Shown here: positions 16,490 to 24,358 of the stretch, one piece after another
How positions within the stretch are numbered: position 1 is the stretch's first letter
Layout of the letters: each line of letters opens with the position of its first letter
NCBI RefSeq assembly: GCF_002414845.1
Contig: NZ_DIAX01000002.1
Coordinates: forward strand, 19,750 to 82,613
DNA length: 62,864 nucleotides
Source: Gordonia sp. UBA5067
GTDB lineage: Bacteria; Actinomycetota; Actinomycetes; Mycobacteriales; Mycobacteriaceae
Direction: 5' to 3'
Notes under the pieces: model-generated
Told to the model about the DNA's origin: nothing
Databases searched by the model: none
What the model saw: the letters and a program-made list of their open reading frames with translations, nothing else
Program-made: the position numbers and the translations under genes

Positions 16490-19111
16490 GTGAGGATCCG
16501 ACGACCGAACCGCCCCAAAAGTTGGCACCGAAGTGCTGGGCTGCCGATCCGGGTCTGGATGCTTCTGCTGATCCTCGTCGGCTTCGCGCATTGGGCGATT
16601 CCCGACTCACGCTGGTTGTTGGTGCACATGTTCACCATCGGACTGGTGGCCAACTCGATCCTGCTGTGGTCGCAGACGCTGGGGGAGCGCTTCCTGGGCT
16701 ACCACCTGCCCGAGACCCGGCATCGCTTGCAACTGGTGCGGATCTACACCCTCAACGCTGGACTGGTCGTCACCATCGGCGGCGTGCAGCTGGCCCGCTG
16801 GCCGGTCACACTGGTTGGTGCGGTGCTCATCGGCGCGGTCGTCGCGTGGCATGCGGTGGCGATGGCGCTGTTGATTGTCGAGGCGCAGCGGCACCGGGTG
16901 GCTGCTGGTGAGGGTCGCGCAGAGCATGCGGCCAGCGTGTGGTTCTTCGTCGCCTCGGCGGTGTTTCTGCCCGTCGGCGCCGGTTTTGGTGTGGCCCTGG
17001 CTTATGGGTTCGCCGATCCGACCCAGGCCGGATTCCTTGTCGCCCACCAGGCGGTCAACATTCTCGGCTTCCTCGGGCTGGCCGCGGCGGGCGTCCTGAC
17101 CGTGATGTTCCCGCGGCTGCTCGGCGACGATCAGGCGACCGCCCGGCGCCGGCCGGCCGCCCTCGCTGTGCTGATCGGCGGGATCACGGTGATTTGCGGC
17201 GGCGCGTTGAGCGACCGTCCGGCGATTGCGGCAGTCGGGGTGGCGGTGTACGCCATCGGCTGGATCGTCGTCGCCGCACCGTTCGTCAAGGCGATCGCAC
17301 GACGTCTGCCGGACACGTACGCGTCGGCGTCGATCGTTGCGGCACTGCTGTGGTTGTTCGTCTCCCTGGCCCTGTACGGCGACACGCTGATCAGCGGCCC
17401 GTTCGTGGTCGAGCGGATCACGTTGCTGACCGTGCCTTTCCTGGCGGGATTCGCCGGGCAATTGCTGATCGGGGTGATGAGTCATCTGCTGCCGACGATG
17501 ATGGGCGGCGGCCAGATCACTGCGGCGGGGTCCGCTCAGATGAACCGCTGGTGGCTGTGGCGCGTGCTGGTGATCAATGGCGGGTTGATGCTGTGGCTGC
17601 TGCCCGACCTCGACAGTTGGGTCAAGGTCGCGTTGTCGTCGCTGGTGATGCTCGCCTACATCATGTTCTTCCCCATCATGATGAGTGCCGGCATCAGTGC
17701 GGTGAGGGTTCGCCGCGCACTAGCCGCGGATCCGCCGACGGTGGCGCAGCGTGCCGGGCAGACGGTTCCGGGTCGCCCGCAACTGGCCCTGCAGGGTGTT
17801 GCGGCGGCCAGTGCGATCGCCTTGGTCGTGGCCGTCGGCACCGCGATGGGCGGCGGGATGACCGGGGCGGTCGAGGACGCGTCCGCCGGCGCGACACCGA
17901 CCGGGCAGACGACCACGGTCAACATCGACGCGGTACACATGCGATTCACCCCGGACACGGCTACGGTTCCGGCAGGAAACCGGCTGGTCATCCGAGTTAC
18001 CAATCGGGACACCATGATTCACGATCTCGTACTGGCCACGGGGAAGTCGACCGGGCGGATAGTTCCGGGAGCCGTCGGCGTGATCGACGCTGGGATCATC
18101 GGCAAGCCGGTCGAGGGATGGTGCTCGATCGTCGGACATCGCCAGCAGGGCATGGTGTTTCACGTGCAGGTGCCCGGTGGTCCGAACCACCATGACATGG
18201 GTGAGATGAACTCGTCGGCCAGCGGTCCCGCGGCCGTCGTCGATCTGATGAAGCATCCCGCGCCGAGTTTCGCCGCGCGCGATGCGCGGCTGGCGCCCGC
18301 GCCACCAGCGAACGTGCACCGCTACACCTTCGAGGCCACCGAGGGTCCGGGCGAGGTGGCCCCCGGGGTGCGGCAGACCGTGTGGACCTACAACGGCGCG
18401 GTGATGGGGCCGACGCTGCGCGGAAAGCTGGGCGACGTCTTTGAGATCACCCTGGTCAACAAGGGCACGATGGCGCATTCGGTCGATTTCCACGCGGGCA
18501 TGGTGTCGCCCGATGTCAACATGCGCGACATCAATCCCGGCGAGTCGCTCGTGTACCGGTTCCGCGCCGAGCACACCGGGATCTGGCTCTACCACTGCGC
18601 GACCATGCCGATGGCGGTGCATCTGGCCGCGGGGATGTTCGGCGCGGTGATCATCGATCCACCGGGACTCGCGCCGGTCACTGCGGAATACCTGGTGACA
18701 CAGTCGGAGTGGTACCTCGGCCCCGATGGTGGACCGATCGACGCGGACAAGGTCGCCAGGGGTGCACCGGATCTGGTGATGTTCAACGGCTACGCCGATC
18801 AGTACGTGTACCGCCCGCTACGCGCGAAGGTCGGCGACCGGATCCGCATGTGGGTACTCGACGCCGGGCCCAATGAACCGCTGTCCTTCCATGTGATCGG
18901 GACCCAGTTCGACACCGTCTATCAGGAGGGTGCCTATTCGCTGCGTCCCGACGATTCGCTGCGCGGCGGCGCGCAGGTACTCGGGCTGCTTCCGGCGGAG
19001 GGCGGGTTCGTCGAGCTGACCTTCCTCGAGCCGGGAACTTATACCTTCCTGAACCACCGCATGTTCGCCGGCGATCGCGGCGCGATGGGCAAGATAGTCG
19101 TCGAAAAGTAG
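16490..19111 (+). CDS. nirK: membrane-cupredoxin-copper nitrite reductase (NirK) fusion
   Basis: 873-residue three-part protein. Residues 1-430 form a polytopic domain of about ten or more helices with membrane histidines (LLVHMFTIG, VAHQAVNILG, VMSHLLP), reminiscent of NnrS or haem-copper-type domains. Residues 475-565 are a cupredoxin with a full type-1 copper set: His511 (MIHDL), Cys545, His550, Met555 (WCSIVGHRQQGM). Residues 600-873 are a NirK-type two-domain oxidase: HSVDFH gives His663 (T1), catalytic Asp666 and His668 (T2); LYHC gives His702 (T2) and Cys703 (T1); His711 and Met716 complete T1; His801 and His856 match the catalytic and third T2 His. It should reduce nitrite to NO, with electrons possibly relayed from the membrane through the cupredoxin. 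The GTG 16490 start is the most consistent with the first helix. Confidence 0.88.
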   Translation: MRIRRPNRPKSWHRSAGLPIRVWMLLLILVGFAHWAIPDSRWLLVHMFTIGLVANSILLWSQTLGERFLGYHLPETRHRLQLVRIYTLNAGLVVTIGGVQLARWPVTLVGAVLIGAVVAWHAVAMALLIVEAQRHRVAAGEGRAEHAASVWFFVASAVFLPVGAGFGVALAYGFADPTQAGFLVAHQAVNILGFLGLAAAGVLTVMFPRLLGDDQATARRRPAALAVLIGGITVICGGALSDRPAIAAVGVAVYAIGWIVVAAPFVKAIARRLPDTYASASIVAALLWLFVSLALYGDTLISGPFVVERITLLTVPFLAGFAGQLLIGVMSHLLPTMMGGGQITAAGSAQMNRWWLWRVLVINGGLMLWLLPDLDSWVKVALSSLVMLAYIMFFPIMMSAGISAVRVRRALAADPPTVAQRAGQTVPGRPQLALQGVAAASAIALVVAVGTAMGGGMTGAVEDASAGATPTGQTTTVNIDAVHMRFTPDTATVPAGNRLVIRVTNRDTMIHDLVLATGKSTGRIVPGAVGVIDAGIIGKPVEGWCSIVGHRQQGMVFHVQVPGGPNHHDMGEMNSSASGPAAVVDLMKHPAPSFAARDARLAPAPPANVHRYTFEATEGPGEVAPGVRQTVWTYNGAVMGPTLRGKLGDVFEITLVNKGTMAHSVDFHAGMVSPDVNMRDINPGESLVYRFRAEHTGIWLYHCATMPMAVHLAAGMFGAVIIDPPGLAPVTAEYLVTQSEWYLGPDGGPIDADKVARGAPDLVMFNGYADQYVYRPLRAKVGDRIRMWVLDAGPNEPLSFHVIGTQFDTVYQEGAYSLRPDDSLRGGAQVLGLLPAEGGFVELTFLEPGTYTFLNHRMFAGDRGAMGKIVVEK

Positions 19112-19255
19112 GGTTGCGGCTAGCGCGGCCGAATTGGGACTTTGGTCCTGGTCGATTCTGGCGACCGCGTTGGGAATGTCCGCTTCCGTGCGAACGGTTG
19201 TGAAGCCACATAGGGTGGTCGGCGGAGTATCCAATTACGAGCTAAGGGAAAGCGT

Positions 19256-20293
19256 ATGTGTACAGGAATTCGGATCAAGTCCAAGACCGGTGACTACTTC
19301 TGGGGTCGGACGATGGACTTGTCCTTCCCGATGTTCGGCGACGACACGGGAATGCCCGCGGCGATGAATAATTTGGTCGTCGTCACGACGGTGCCGGCGG
19401 GTATCGAGGTGCCCAGCGAGGCGACGCCGTGGACGAGCAAGTACACCACCATCGGGATGGGTGTGAAGAACACTCCGGTCCTGTTCGACGGCATCAACGA
19501 GAAGGGGTTGGCCGGCGACACCCAGGTCCTCATGGAGGCCGACTACGGATCGGCGGCCGACATCGCCGCCCGCAAGCAGACGGCGCTGCTGGCCGAAGAG
19601 TTCGTTACCTTCGTTTTGACCCAGTACTCGACGGTCGCCGAGATCAAGGCCGACTACGAGAAGTTCGCCCTCGTCAACGAGCCGTACAAGGCGCTCGGGC
19701 AGTCGATCTCGATGACGCTGCACTTCTCGTTCGTCGATCCGACGGGTGATGGCATCGTGCTGGAGCCGGTCAACGACGGTGCGTTCAAGATGTACGACTT
19801 CATCGGTGCGATGACCAACAGCCCCGAGTACGACTGGCACCTGATCAACGTTCGCAACTACATCCACCTGACCAACATCGACCCGAACGGTCCGGCGACC
19901 TTGCCCACCGGGTACAAGTTGGAGCCCATTGAGGGTGGTACCGGCTTCGGCATGTTCGGTCTGCCGGGCGACTACACCGCGCCGTCGCGCATGGTTCGGG
20001 CACTGAACCTGTCGAGCTACCTGCGGCCGTTCGACAGTGCCGAGGGCATCGACCAGCTCTACGCAGCCTTCCGCACGGTGATCGTTCCCCCGGGTCTGGA
20101 GCACTCCGGCGACAACAACCCGATGAGCGACTATTCGCAGTACTGGGTCGGCTACGACCTCACCAACCAAACGTTGTACATCCAGTCCGCGGTTGGCCTC
20201 GCCATCTCGTCGAAGAAGCTCGACGCGGGTGCCGCCAAGGAGATCACCTATCAGGAAGTCGACTTGACGGACAACGTCAAGGTCCTCGCCTGA
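19256..20293 (+). CDS. choloylglycine hydrolase-family (Ntn) linear amide hydrolase
   Basis: 345-residue Ntn-hydrolase of the bile salt hydrolase/penicillin V acylase family. Cys2 directly after the initiator Met is the expected nucleophile (MCTGIRI); the conserved Arg and Asp of the pocket follow in GRTMDLSF. A third signature, NxxGLAGDT-like, appears as DGINEKGLAGDTQVL, with an FVDPTGDGIVLEP strand and NSPEYDWHLINVRNY later on. There is no signal peptide, so it is cytoplasmic. Actinobacterial members may hydrolyse N-acyl amides such as acyl-homoserine lactones or act on beta-lactams; the real substrate is unknown. The 144-bp gap before it carries the promoter; AAGGGAAAG precedes the ATG. 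Confidence 0.9.
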   Translation: MCTGIRIKSKTGDYFWGRTMDLSFPMFGDDTGMPAAMNNLVVVTTVPAGIEVPSEATPWTSKYTTIGMGVKNTPVLFDGINEKGLAGDTQVLMEADYGSAADIAARKQTALLAEEFVTFVLTQYSTVAEIKADYEKFALVNEPYKALGQSISMTLHFSFVDPTGDGIVLEPVNDGAFKMYDFIGAMTNSPEYDWHLINVRNYIHLTNIDPNGPATLPTGYKLEPIEGGTGFGMFGLPGDYTAPSRMVRALNLSSYLRPFDSAEGIDQLYAAFRTVIVPPGLEHSGDNNPMSDYSQYWVGYDLTNQTLYIQSAVGLAISSKKLDAGAAKEITYQEVDLTDNVKVLA

Positions 20294-20318
20294 GGGTTGC
20301 CACTCCTGAATGCACTGA

Positions 20319-20365
20319 CAACGGTGCAGTTTGAGACCAGCTATTGGTCCCAAACTGCACCGTTG
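20319..20365. terminator. long hairpin between convergent genes
   Basis: 21-base arms at 20319-20339 and 20345-20365 (start CAACGGTGCAG) pair with one mismatch around a 5-base loop. It lies 26 bp after the stop of the choloylglycine-hydrolase-like gene and before the minus-strand tRNA gene, so it could end transcription from both directions. There is no long T-tract; only GTTGTTCT follows on the plus strand. Confidence 0.7.
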
Positions 20366-20525
20366 TTCTGACGGGAGGCCCGAACGAGCTGATTCTCTCG
20401 CCGGTGCCGGACGGACAATATCGCGCGTTGAAGAAGACCATCCCCCGTCACCGCATCAGCTGAGTTCAGCTGCTTCTCGTTGGCTGCTCGGGCCGGCCGC
20501 CGGCCGGAGACCGGCAGGGATGTCA

Positions 20526-20602
20526 TGGTGCCCCCAGTCGGACTCGAACCGACACTGGGCGGATTTTAAGTCCGCTGCCTCTGCCAATTGGGCTATAGGG
20601 GC
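20526..20602 (-). tRNA. tRNA-Leu (anticodon UAA), short variable loop
   Basis: 77 nt with an encoded CCA. The acceptor stem is GCCCCTA/TGGGGGC, the D loop has the GG pair, the anticodon stem is GCGGA/TCCGC with loop CTTAAAA (anticodon TAA, reading UUA), and the T arm is GTCGG-TTCGAGT-CCGAC with discriminator A. The variable region is only five bases (CCAGT), unlike the long variable arm of ordinary bacterial tRNA-Leu. The 5' end overlaps the last ten bases of the co-directional pirin gene. Confidence 0.9.
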
Positions 20603-21339
20603 GCGACTGATGACAATACCGGCTGGGCGTGCATCTCCCAGAACAGCAGTTCCGTCGCGTCGACGGCGATGACCTCGGTGGCCCGGGTGCCGGAGAAGCG
20701 GGCGGCATCGCCGGCGACGAGTGCGGTGTCTGCTCCGGTCAGGGCGAGGTGGCCGGTGGGCACGTAGAGATGGCCGAACGGCGCGGCGGGCAGTTCGCAT
20801 CGCCCGCCGGGAGCCAAGCGCGCGATGTGCAGCGAGGAATAGCGATTGGCCAGGGAGACGGCGCCGGCGACTCCCGGGCGCCCCGATGCCGCCAGGACTA
20901 GTCGCCCGTCTGCCAGGTCGTCGGTGAGATCGACTTCGGCGTAGCCGGGCGTCAAGCCGGGGGTGTCCGTGGCGACCCACATCTGCACCACTCGCGACGG
21001 GGTGTGCGAAGCGCGCGGCATTGCATTGCGCTCACTGTGCGCGATTCCGGTGCCCGCGGTCATCCGCTGGATCTGGCCGGGGCGCAGGACGGAGGCATTC
21101 CCGTGGGAGTCGCGGTGCTCGACGGCCCCATCGATGACCCACGTCAGGATCTCGACATCGGCGTGGCGATGGCGGTCGAGGCCTTCGCCGGGATCGATCG
21201 TGTCGTCGTTGTTGACCAGCAAGACGCCGTGGGCGTTGCCGGCCAGGTCATAGTTCCCGGTGGCGGGAAAAGACTGCCACGAGTCGAGCCACTCGTTGCT
21301 CCAGTGATGGCGGTCGGGTCCGGGGTAGACGGTAATCAT
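20593..21339 (-). CDS. pirin-like bicupin (YhaK type)
   Basis: 248 residues from ATG 21339 (MITVYPGPDRHHW). The N-terminal cupin has the pirin metal motif DRHRHADVEILTWVIDG and the second ligand region GTGIAHSERNAM; the C-terminal cupin is degenerate (LAPGGRCELP). It is most like the short E. coli YhaK group, quercetinase-like or redox-sensing proteins whose physiological role is unclear. Its ATG overlaps the MarR stop by four bases (ATGA), so the two are translationally coupled. The stop codon lies inside the downstream tRNA-Leu gene, which may therefore be processed from the same transcript. Confidence 0.88.
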   Translation of the reverse strand: MITVYPGPDRHHWSNEWLDSWQSFPATGNYDLAGNAHGVLLVNNDDTIDPGEGLDRHRHADVEILTWVIDGAVEHRDSHGNASVLRPGQIQRMTAGTGIAHSERNAMPRASHTPSRVVQMWVATDTPGLTPGYAEVDLTDDLADGRLVLAASGRPGVAGAVSLANRYSSLHIARLAPGGRCELPAAPFGHLYVPTGHLALTGADTALVAGDAARFSGTRATEVIAVDATELLFWEMHAQPVLSSVAPL

Positions 21340-21782
21340 TGCGTGTTCTCCGCCGTGTTCAGTCGTGCCAGAATCGCCAGCAACGCGGTCCCGTCGGCCG
21401 GTGTCAGCTTGTCGACGAAGAGCCGTTCGACGACGGCCAGGTGGTCGTCGGCGGCGTTGCGCAGTGCGCCGCGGCCGGTGTCGGTGAGGCAGGCGAAGTT
21501 CCCGCGACGATCGGTGTCGTCGCGCTCGCGGCGGACCAGTCCGGTGCGCCCGAGTTTGTCGATCTGATAGGACAGGCGCGACGAGGAGAACACCATGGCG
21601 TCGGCGATCTCGCTCATCCGCAGGCGTTGCTGCGGCGCGTGGGAGAGCAGCAGCAAGACCTGGTAGTCGGCGAGTGTGAGTCCGTGCTGCCGGCGCAGAT
21701 CCTCGTCGAGCCGGGTTTGGATCTGCGCCGACGTTTCGATGAACGGCTGCCACGCCGCCCATCGGGGGTCGACCCTGCTCAT
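21336..21782 (-). CDS. MarR-family transcriptional regulator
   Basis: 148-residue dimeric winged-helix repressor. The segment LTLADYQVLLLLSHAPQQRLRMSEIADAM is followed by the recognition helix SSSRLSYQIDKLGRTGLV and the wing RRERDDTDRRGNFACLTDTGRG. There is no cysteine in the N-terminal helix, so it is not an obvious OhrR-type peroxide sensor. It is flanked by two pirin genes, 6 bp after the first and overlapping the second. The 18-bp palindrome upstream of the first gene is its likely operator, giving autoregulation of the whole unit. Confidence 0.92.
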   Translation of the reverse strand: MSRVDPRWAAWQPFIETSAQIQTRLDEDLRRQHGLTLADYQVLLLLSHAPQQRLRMSEIADAMVFSSSRLSYQIDKLGRTGLVRRERDDTDRRGNFACLTDTGRGALRNAADDHLAVVERLFVDKLTPADGTALLAILARLNTAENTQ

Positions 21783-21787
21783 CTGGC

Positions 21788-22759
21788 TCAGCGCACCGTG
21801 TGCGGCATGATCGCGTCCGGCGGGATCTGCCCGAGCCGCCCGGCCTGGTAGTCCTCAAGGGCGTCGATCAATTGCTGGCGGGTGTTCATCACGAACGGCC
21901 CGTAGGCGACGACAGGTTCCCGAATGGGCTGCCCGCCCAGCAGGAGCACCTCGAGGGACGGCCGGTTCGAATCCTGCCCGGCGTCGGCTGCGACGCTGAT
22001 CGCGTCGCCCGCACCCAGGACGGCGAGTTGGCCCTGGTGGATCGGCCGCCGCTCGGCGCCGACCGTGCCGTGCCCGGACAGCACATAGACCAGGGCGTTG
22101 AAGTCGGGCCGCCAGGGCACGGTCACGCCCGCTCCCGGTTCGATGGTGGCGTGGGCGAAGGTGATCGGCGTATGGGTGGCGCCGGGTCCGGCATGTCCGT
22201 CGATCTCACCGGCAATCACGCGGATCAGTGCACCGCCGTCGGGGGAGGTGACCAGCGCCAGGCCCTGTCCCTCCAAGTTCTGGTACTTGGGGGTGAGGAA
22301 CTTGTCGGCGGCCGGCAGGTTCACCCAGAGTTGGATGCCGTGGAACAGGCCGCCGGACTCCACGAGTTCGGCGGGCGGCGTCTCGATGTGCAGGATGCCC
22401 GAGCCGGCGGTCATCCACTGGGTGGCGCCGTTCTCGATCAGCCCGCCTCCGCCGGTGGAGTCTTGGTGCTGGAATCGGCCGTCGATCATGTAGGTGACGG
22501 TTTCAAAGCCGCGATGCGGGTGCCACGACGTGCCGCGCGGCTCACCCGGCTCGTAGTCCACCTCGCCCATCTGGTCCATGTGGATGAAGGGGTCGAGGTC
22601 GGCGGTGCTTACGCCGGCGAAGGCGCGGACGACCGGAAAGCCCTCGCCCTCGTAGCCGCGCGGACCGGTGGTGAGCGATGTGACGGTGCGTTCGACCGTT
22701 TCCAGGCCCGGTTCCCGCAGCCGGGGCAGGGTCAGGGTGTCGGCGGTGATAGCTGGCAT
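21788..22759 (-). CDS. pirin-family protein
   Basis: 323-residue two-cupin protein. The metal site motif of the N-terminal domain is complete: SWHPHRGFETVTYMIDG with HQDSTG, then GSGILHIETP supplying the last His and Glu. The C-terminal cupin (IEPGAGVTVPWRPDFNALVYVLSG) and a C-terminal tail QLIDALEDYQAGRLGQIP typical of pirins follow. Bacterial pirins are quercetin dioxygenase-like or modulate metabolic enzymes; the function here is not assignable. It is the first gene of the pirin-MarR-pirin unit. ATG 22759 is preceded by AAGGAG. Confidence 0.92.
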   Translation of the reverse strand: MPAITADTLTLPRLREPGLETVERTVTSLTTGPRGYEGEGFPVVRAFAGVSTADLDPFIHMDQMGEVDYEPGEPRGTSWHPHRGFETVTYMIDGRFQHQDSTGGGGLIENGATQWMTAGSGILHIETPPAELVESGGLFHGIQLWVNLPAADKFLTPKYQNLEGQGLALVTSPDGGALIRVIAGEIDGHAGPGATHTPITFAHATIEPGAGVTVPWRPDFNALVYVLSGHGTVGAERRPIHQGQLAVLGAGDAISVAADAGQDSNRPSLEVLLLGGQPIREPVVAYGPFVMNTRQQLIDALEDYQAGRLGQIPPDAIMPHTVR

Positions 22760-22788
22760 GTCCGATCTCCTTATTTGTGTCCGAATAA

Positions 22789-22806
22789 TAGTTCAAATTT
22801 GAGCTA
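22789..22806. promoter_or_regulatory. palindromic operator for the MarR-pirin unit
   Basis: TAGTTCAAA/TTTGAGCTA, 18 bp with 8 of 9 positions symmetric, lies 30 bp upstream of the first pirin start. The TTCAAA/TTTGA(A) core and length are typical of MarR operators, and the regulator gene is in the same unit. Confidence 0.65.
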
Positions 22807-22883
22807 TCTGTTCGTGTAACCCCGGGGCGGCGCGGGATATTCCGGATTCGGACTCAGGGTCCCCTCAGCGCAGATGCGCGACG

Positions 22884-23558
22884 GTGGACCGCGTGGAGAT
22901 TCGATACGACAAACGCAGTGCGGCCGGAGCCGCGCTACTCGGGCTGACCCTTCTCGGCGCCGTCCTGGTGGCGATCCACCCCGGCCCGTTCCAGGTGGAC
23001 AGTGCGGTGCTGCACGGCTTGATCGGTACCCGCAGTCCTGCGCTCACCGGAATCGTCGACGACGTGAGCCGGTTGCTGAGTCCGGTCGCGATGGCCGGTT
23101 GGACCGCGCTGATCGTCGTGGCGCTCATCGTTCGCGACCGATCGGTGCGCCGCGCGCTACCCGTCGCCGGGGCTGTCGCCATCGCCGCCGGCCTGGACAC
23201 CATGATCAAACTTGCGGTCACCCGCCCCCGGCCACCGGCGGTGCTGCAGGTCGGCTCGCCCGAGTCGACGTACTCGTATCCGTCCGGACATGTGTGCGGC
23301 ACGACGGTGCTGGTGATGACGTTGCTCGCCGTCACGGTCGCGGGCCTGCCCCGGGCCCGTGCGCTGGCTGCGACGGTGCTGGCCGTCGCCGTGATCGTGC
23401 TGTGCGCCTGGACCCGCCTCTACCTGGGCGCGCACTGGCTCAGTGACGTGACGGGCGGTGCGCTACTCGGCCTCTCCGCGGCGTTGGCGGTACCGCCGCT
23501 GCTCGACGTGGTCCTGCGCCGCGTCGGCGAGCGCATCGATGTGAAGGGACTGTTATGA
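22884..23558 (+). CDS. PAP2-family membrane phosphatase
   Basis: 224 residues, about five to six helices. The three phosphatase motifs are complete: KLAVTRPRP (KxxxxxxRP), YPSGHV (PSGH) and TRLYLGAHWLSDV (xRxxxxxHxxxD), so it should dephosphorylate a lipid phosphate such as phosphatidate or a polyprenyl pyrophosphate at the outer membrane face. The start is GTG 22884 (GTG 22893 is an alternative). It is the first of three coupled genes leading into the histidine kinase, with stop and start overlapping as ATGA at 23555-23558. Confidence 0.92.
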   Translation: MDRVEIRYDKRSAAGAALLGLTLLGAVLVAIHPGPFQVDSAVLHGLIGTRSPALTGIVDDVSRLLSPVAMAGWTALIVVALIVRDRSVRRALPVAGAVAIAAGLDTMIKLAVTRPRPPAVLQVGSPESTYSYPSGHVCGTTVLVMTLLAVTVAGLPRARALAATVLAVAVIVLCAWTRLYLGAHWLSDVTGGALLGLSAALAVPPLLDVVLRRVGERIDVKGLL

Positions 23559-24358
23559 GCCACTCGGTAGGGCGGGACAACTCGCCCGCGGTAGCCCTGT
23601 TCAGCAAGGTTCCCGAGGTCACCGCCTTCTTCTGGATCATCAAGGTCCTCGCGACGACCGTCGGCGAGACGGCCGCTGACTACCTCAACATGAATCTCGG
23701 TCTGGGCCTGCAGATGACCACGCTGGTCACCGTCGCCGTCCTGGCGGTGGTGATGACTGTGCAGTTTCGCTCCGACCGGTACCTCCCGGTCGTGTATTGG
23801 GCCGCGGTCCTGCTGATCAGCGTCACCGGCACGCTCATCACCGACAACCTCACCGATGTGCTCCGGGTTCCGCTGGCCGTGTCGACAGCGGTCTTCGCAG
23901 TCGCCCTGGTCGCGGTCTTCACGGCCTGGTACCGAGTCGAGGGAACCCTGTCGATCCACTCCATCCGCACCCCGCGGCGCGAAATCTTCTACTGGTCGGC
24001 GATCCTGGTCACCTTTGCGCTGGGGACCGCTGCCGGCGATCTCATCGCCGAGAAGATGAACCTGGGTTACACCAGATCGCTGATCATGTTCGTCGTCGTG
24101 ATCGTCGTCATCGCCGGGGCCCACCTCGGAGTCGGGCTGAATGCGGTGTCGGCCTTCTGGGCGGCCTACATCGTGACCCGGCCACTCGGCGCCTCGATGG
24201 GCGACCTGCTGACGCAGCCGGGCGACAAGGGCGGCCTCGGTATGAACGCGACGGCCGTCAACCTCGTCTTCCTCGCGGTCATCGTCGTTCTGGTCGGATA
24301 CTTGACGGTCAGCCGCGCCGATCGCATCGAGAATGACAGTCGTGCACTAGCGTCGTGA
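23555..24358 (+). CDS. DUF347/COG4705-type multi-pass membrane protein
   Basis: 267 residues with about eight helices arranged as internal repeats. The repeat signature reads VPEVTAFFWIIKVLATTVGET, then WYRVEGTLSIHSI, YWSAILVTFALGTAAGDLI, and VTRPLGASMGDLL near the C-terminus. This matches the COG4705 membrane proteins, whose function is uncharacterised (some have been linked to metal or stress responses). Acidic residues inside the helices (GETAAD, AAGDL, GDLL) suggest an ion-conducting path, which is inference. It overlaps both its neighbours by four bases and is therefore tightly coupled to the kinase gene. Confidence 0.85.
   Translation: MSHSVGRDNSPAVALFSKVPEVTAFFWIIKVLATTVGETAADYLNMNLGLGLQMTTLVTVAVLAVVMTVQFRSDRYLPVVYWAAVLLISVTGTLITDNLTDVLRVPLAVSTAVFAVALVAVFTAWYRVEGTLSIHSIRTPRREIFYWSAILVTFALGTAAGDLIAEKMNLGYTRSLIMFVVVIVVIAGAHLGVGLNAVSAFWAAYIVTRPLGASMGDLLTQPGDKGGLGMNATAVNLVFLAVIVVLVGYLTVSRADRIENDSRALAS

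Noticed and set aside
20319..20365. Third copy of the 50-bp hairpin family
   Set aside because: Its arms (CAACGGTGCAGTTTG) share neither GTTTCGTC nor ACCGATCGG with the two copies, so it is treated as an independent hairpin.
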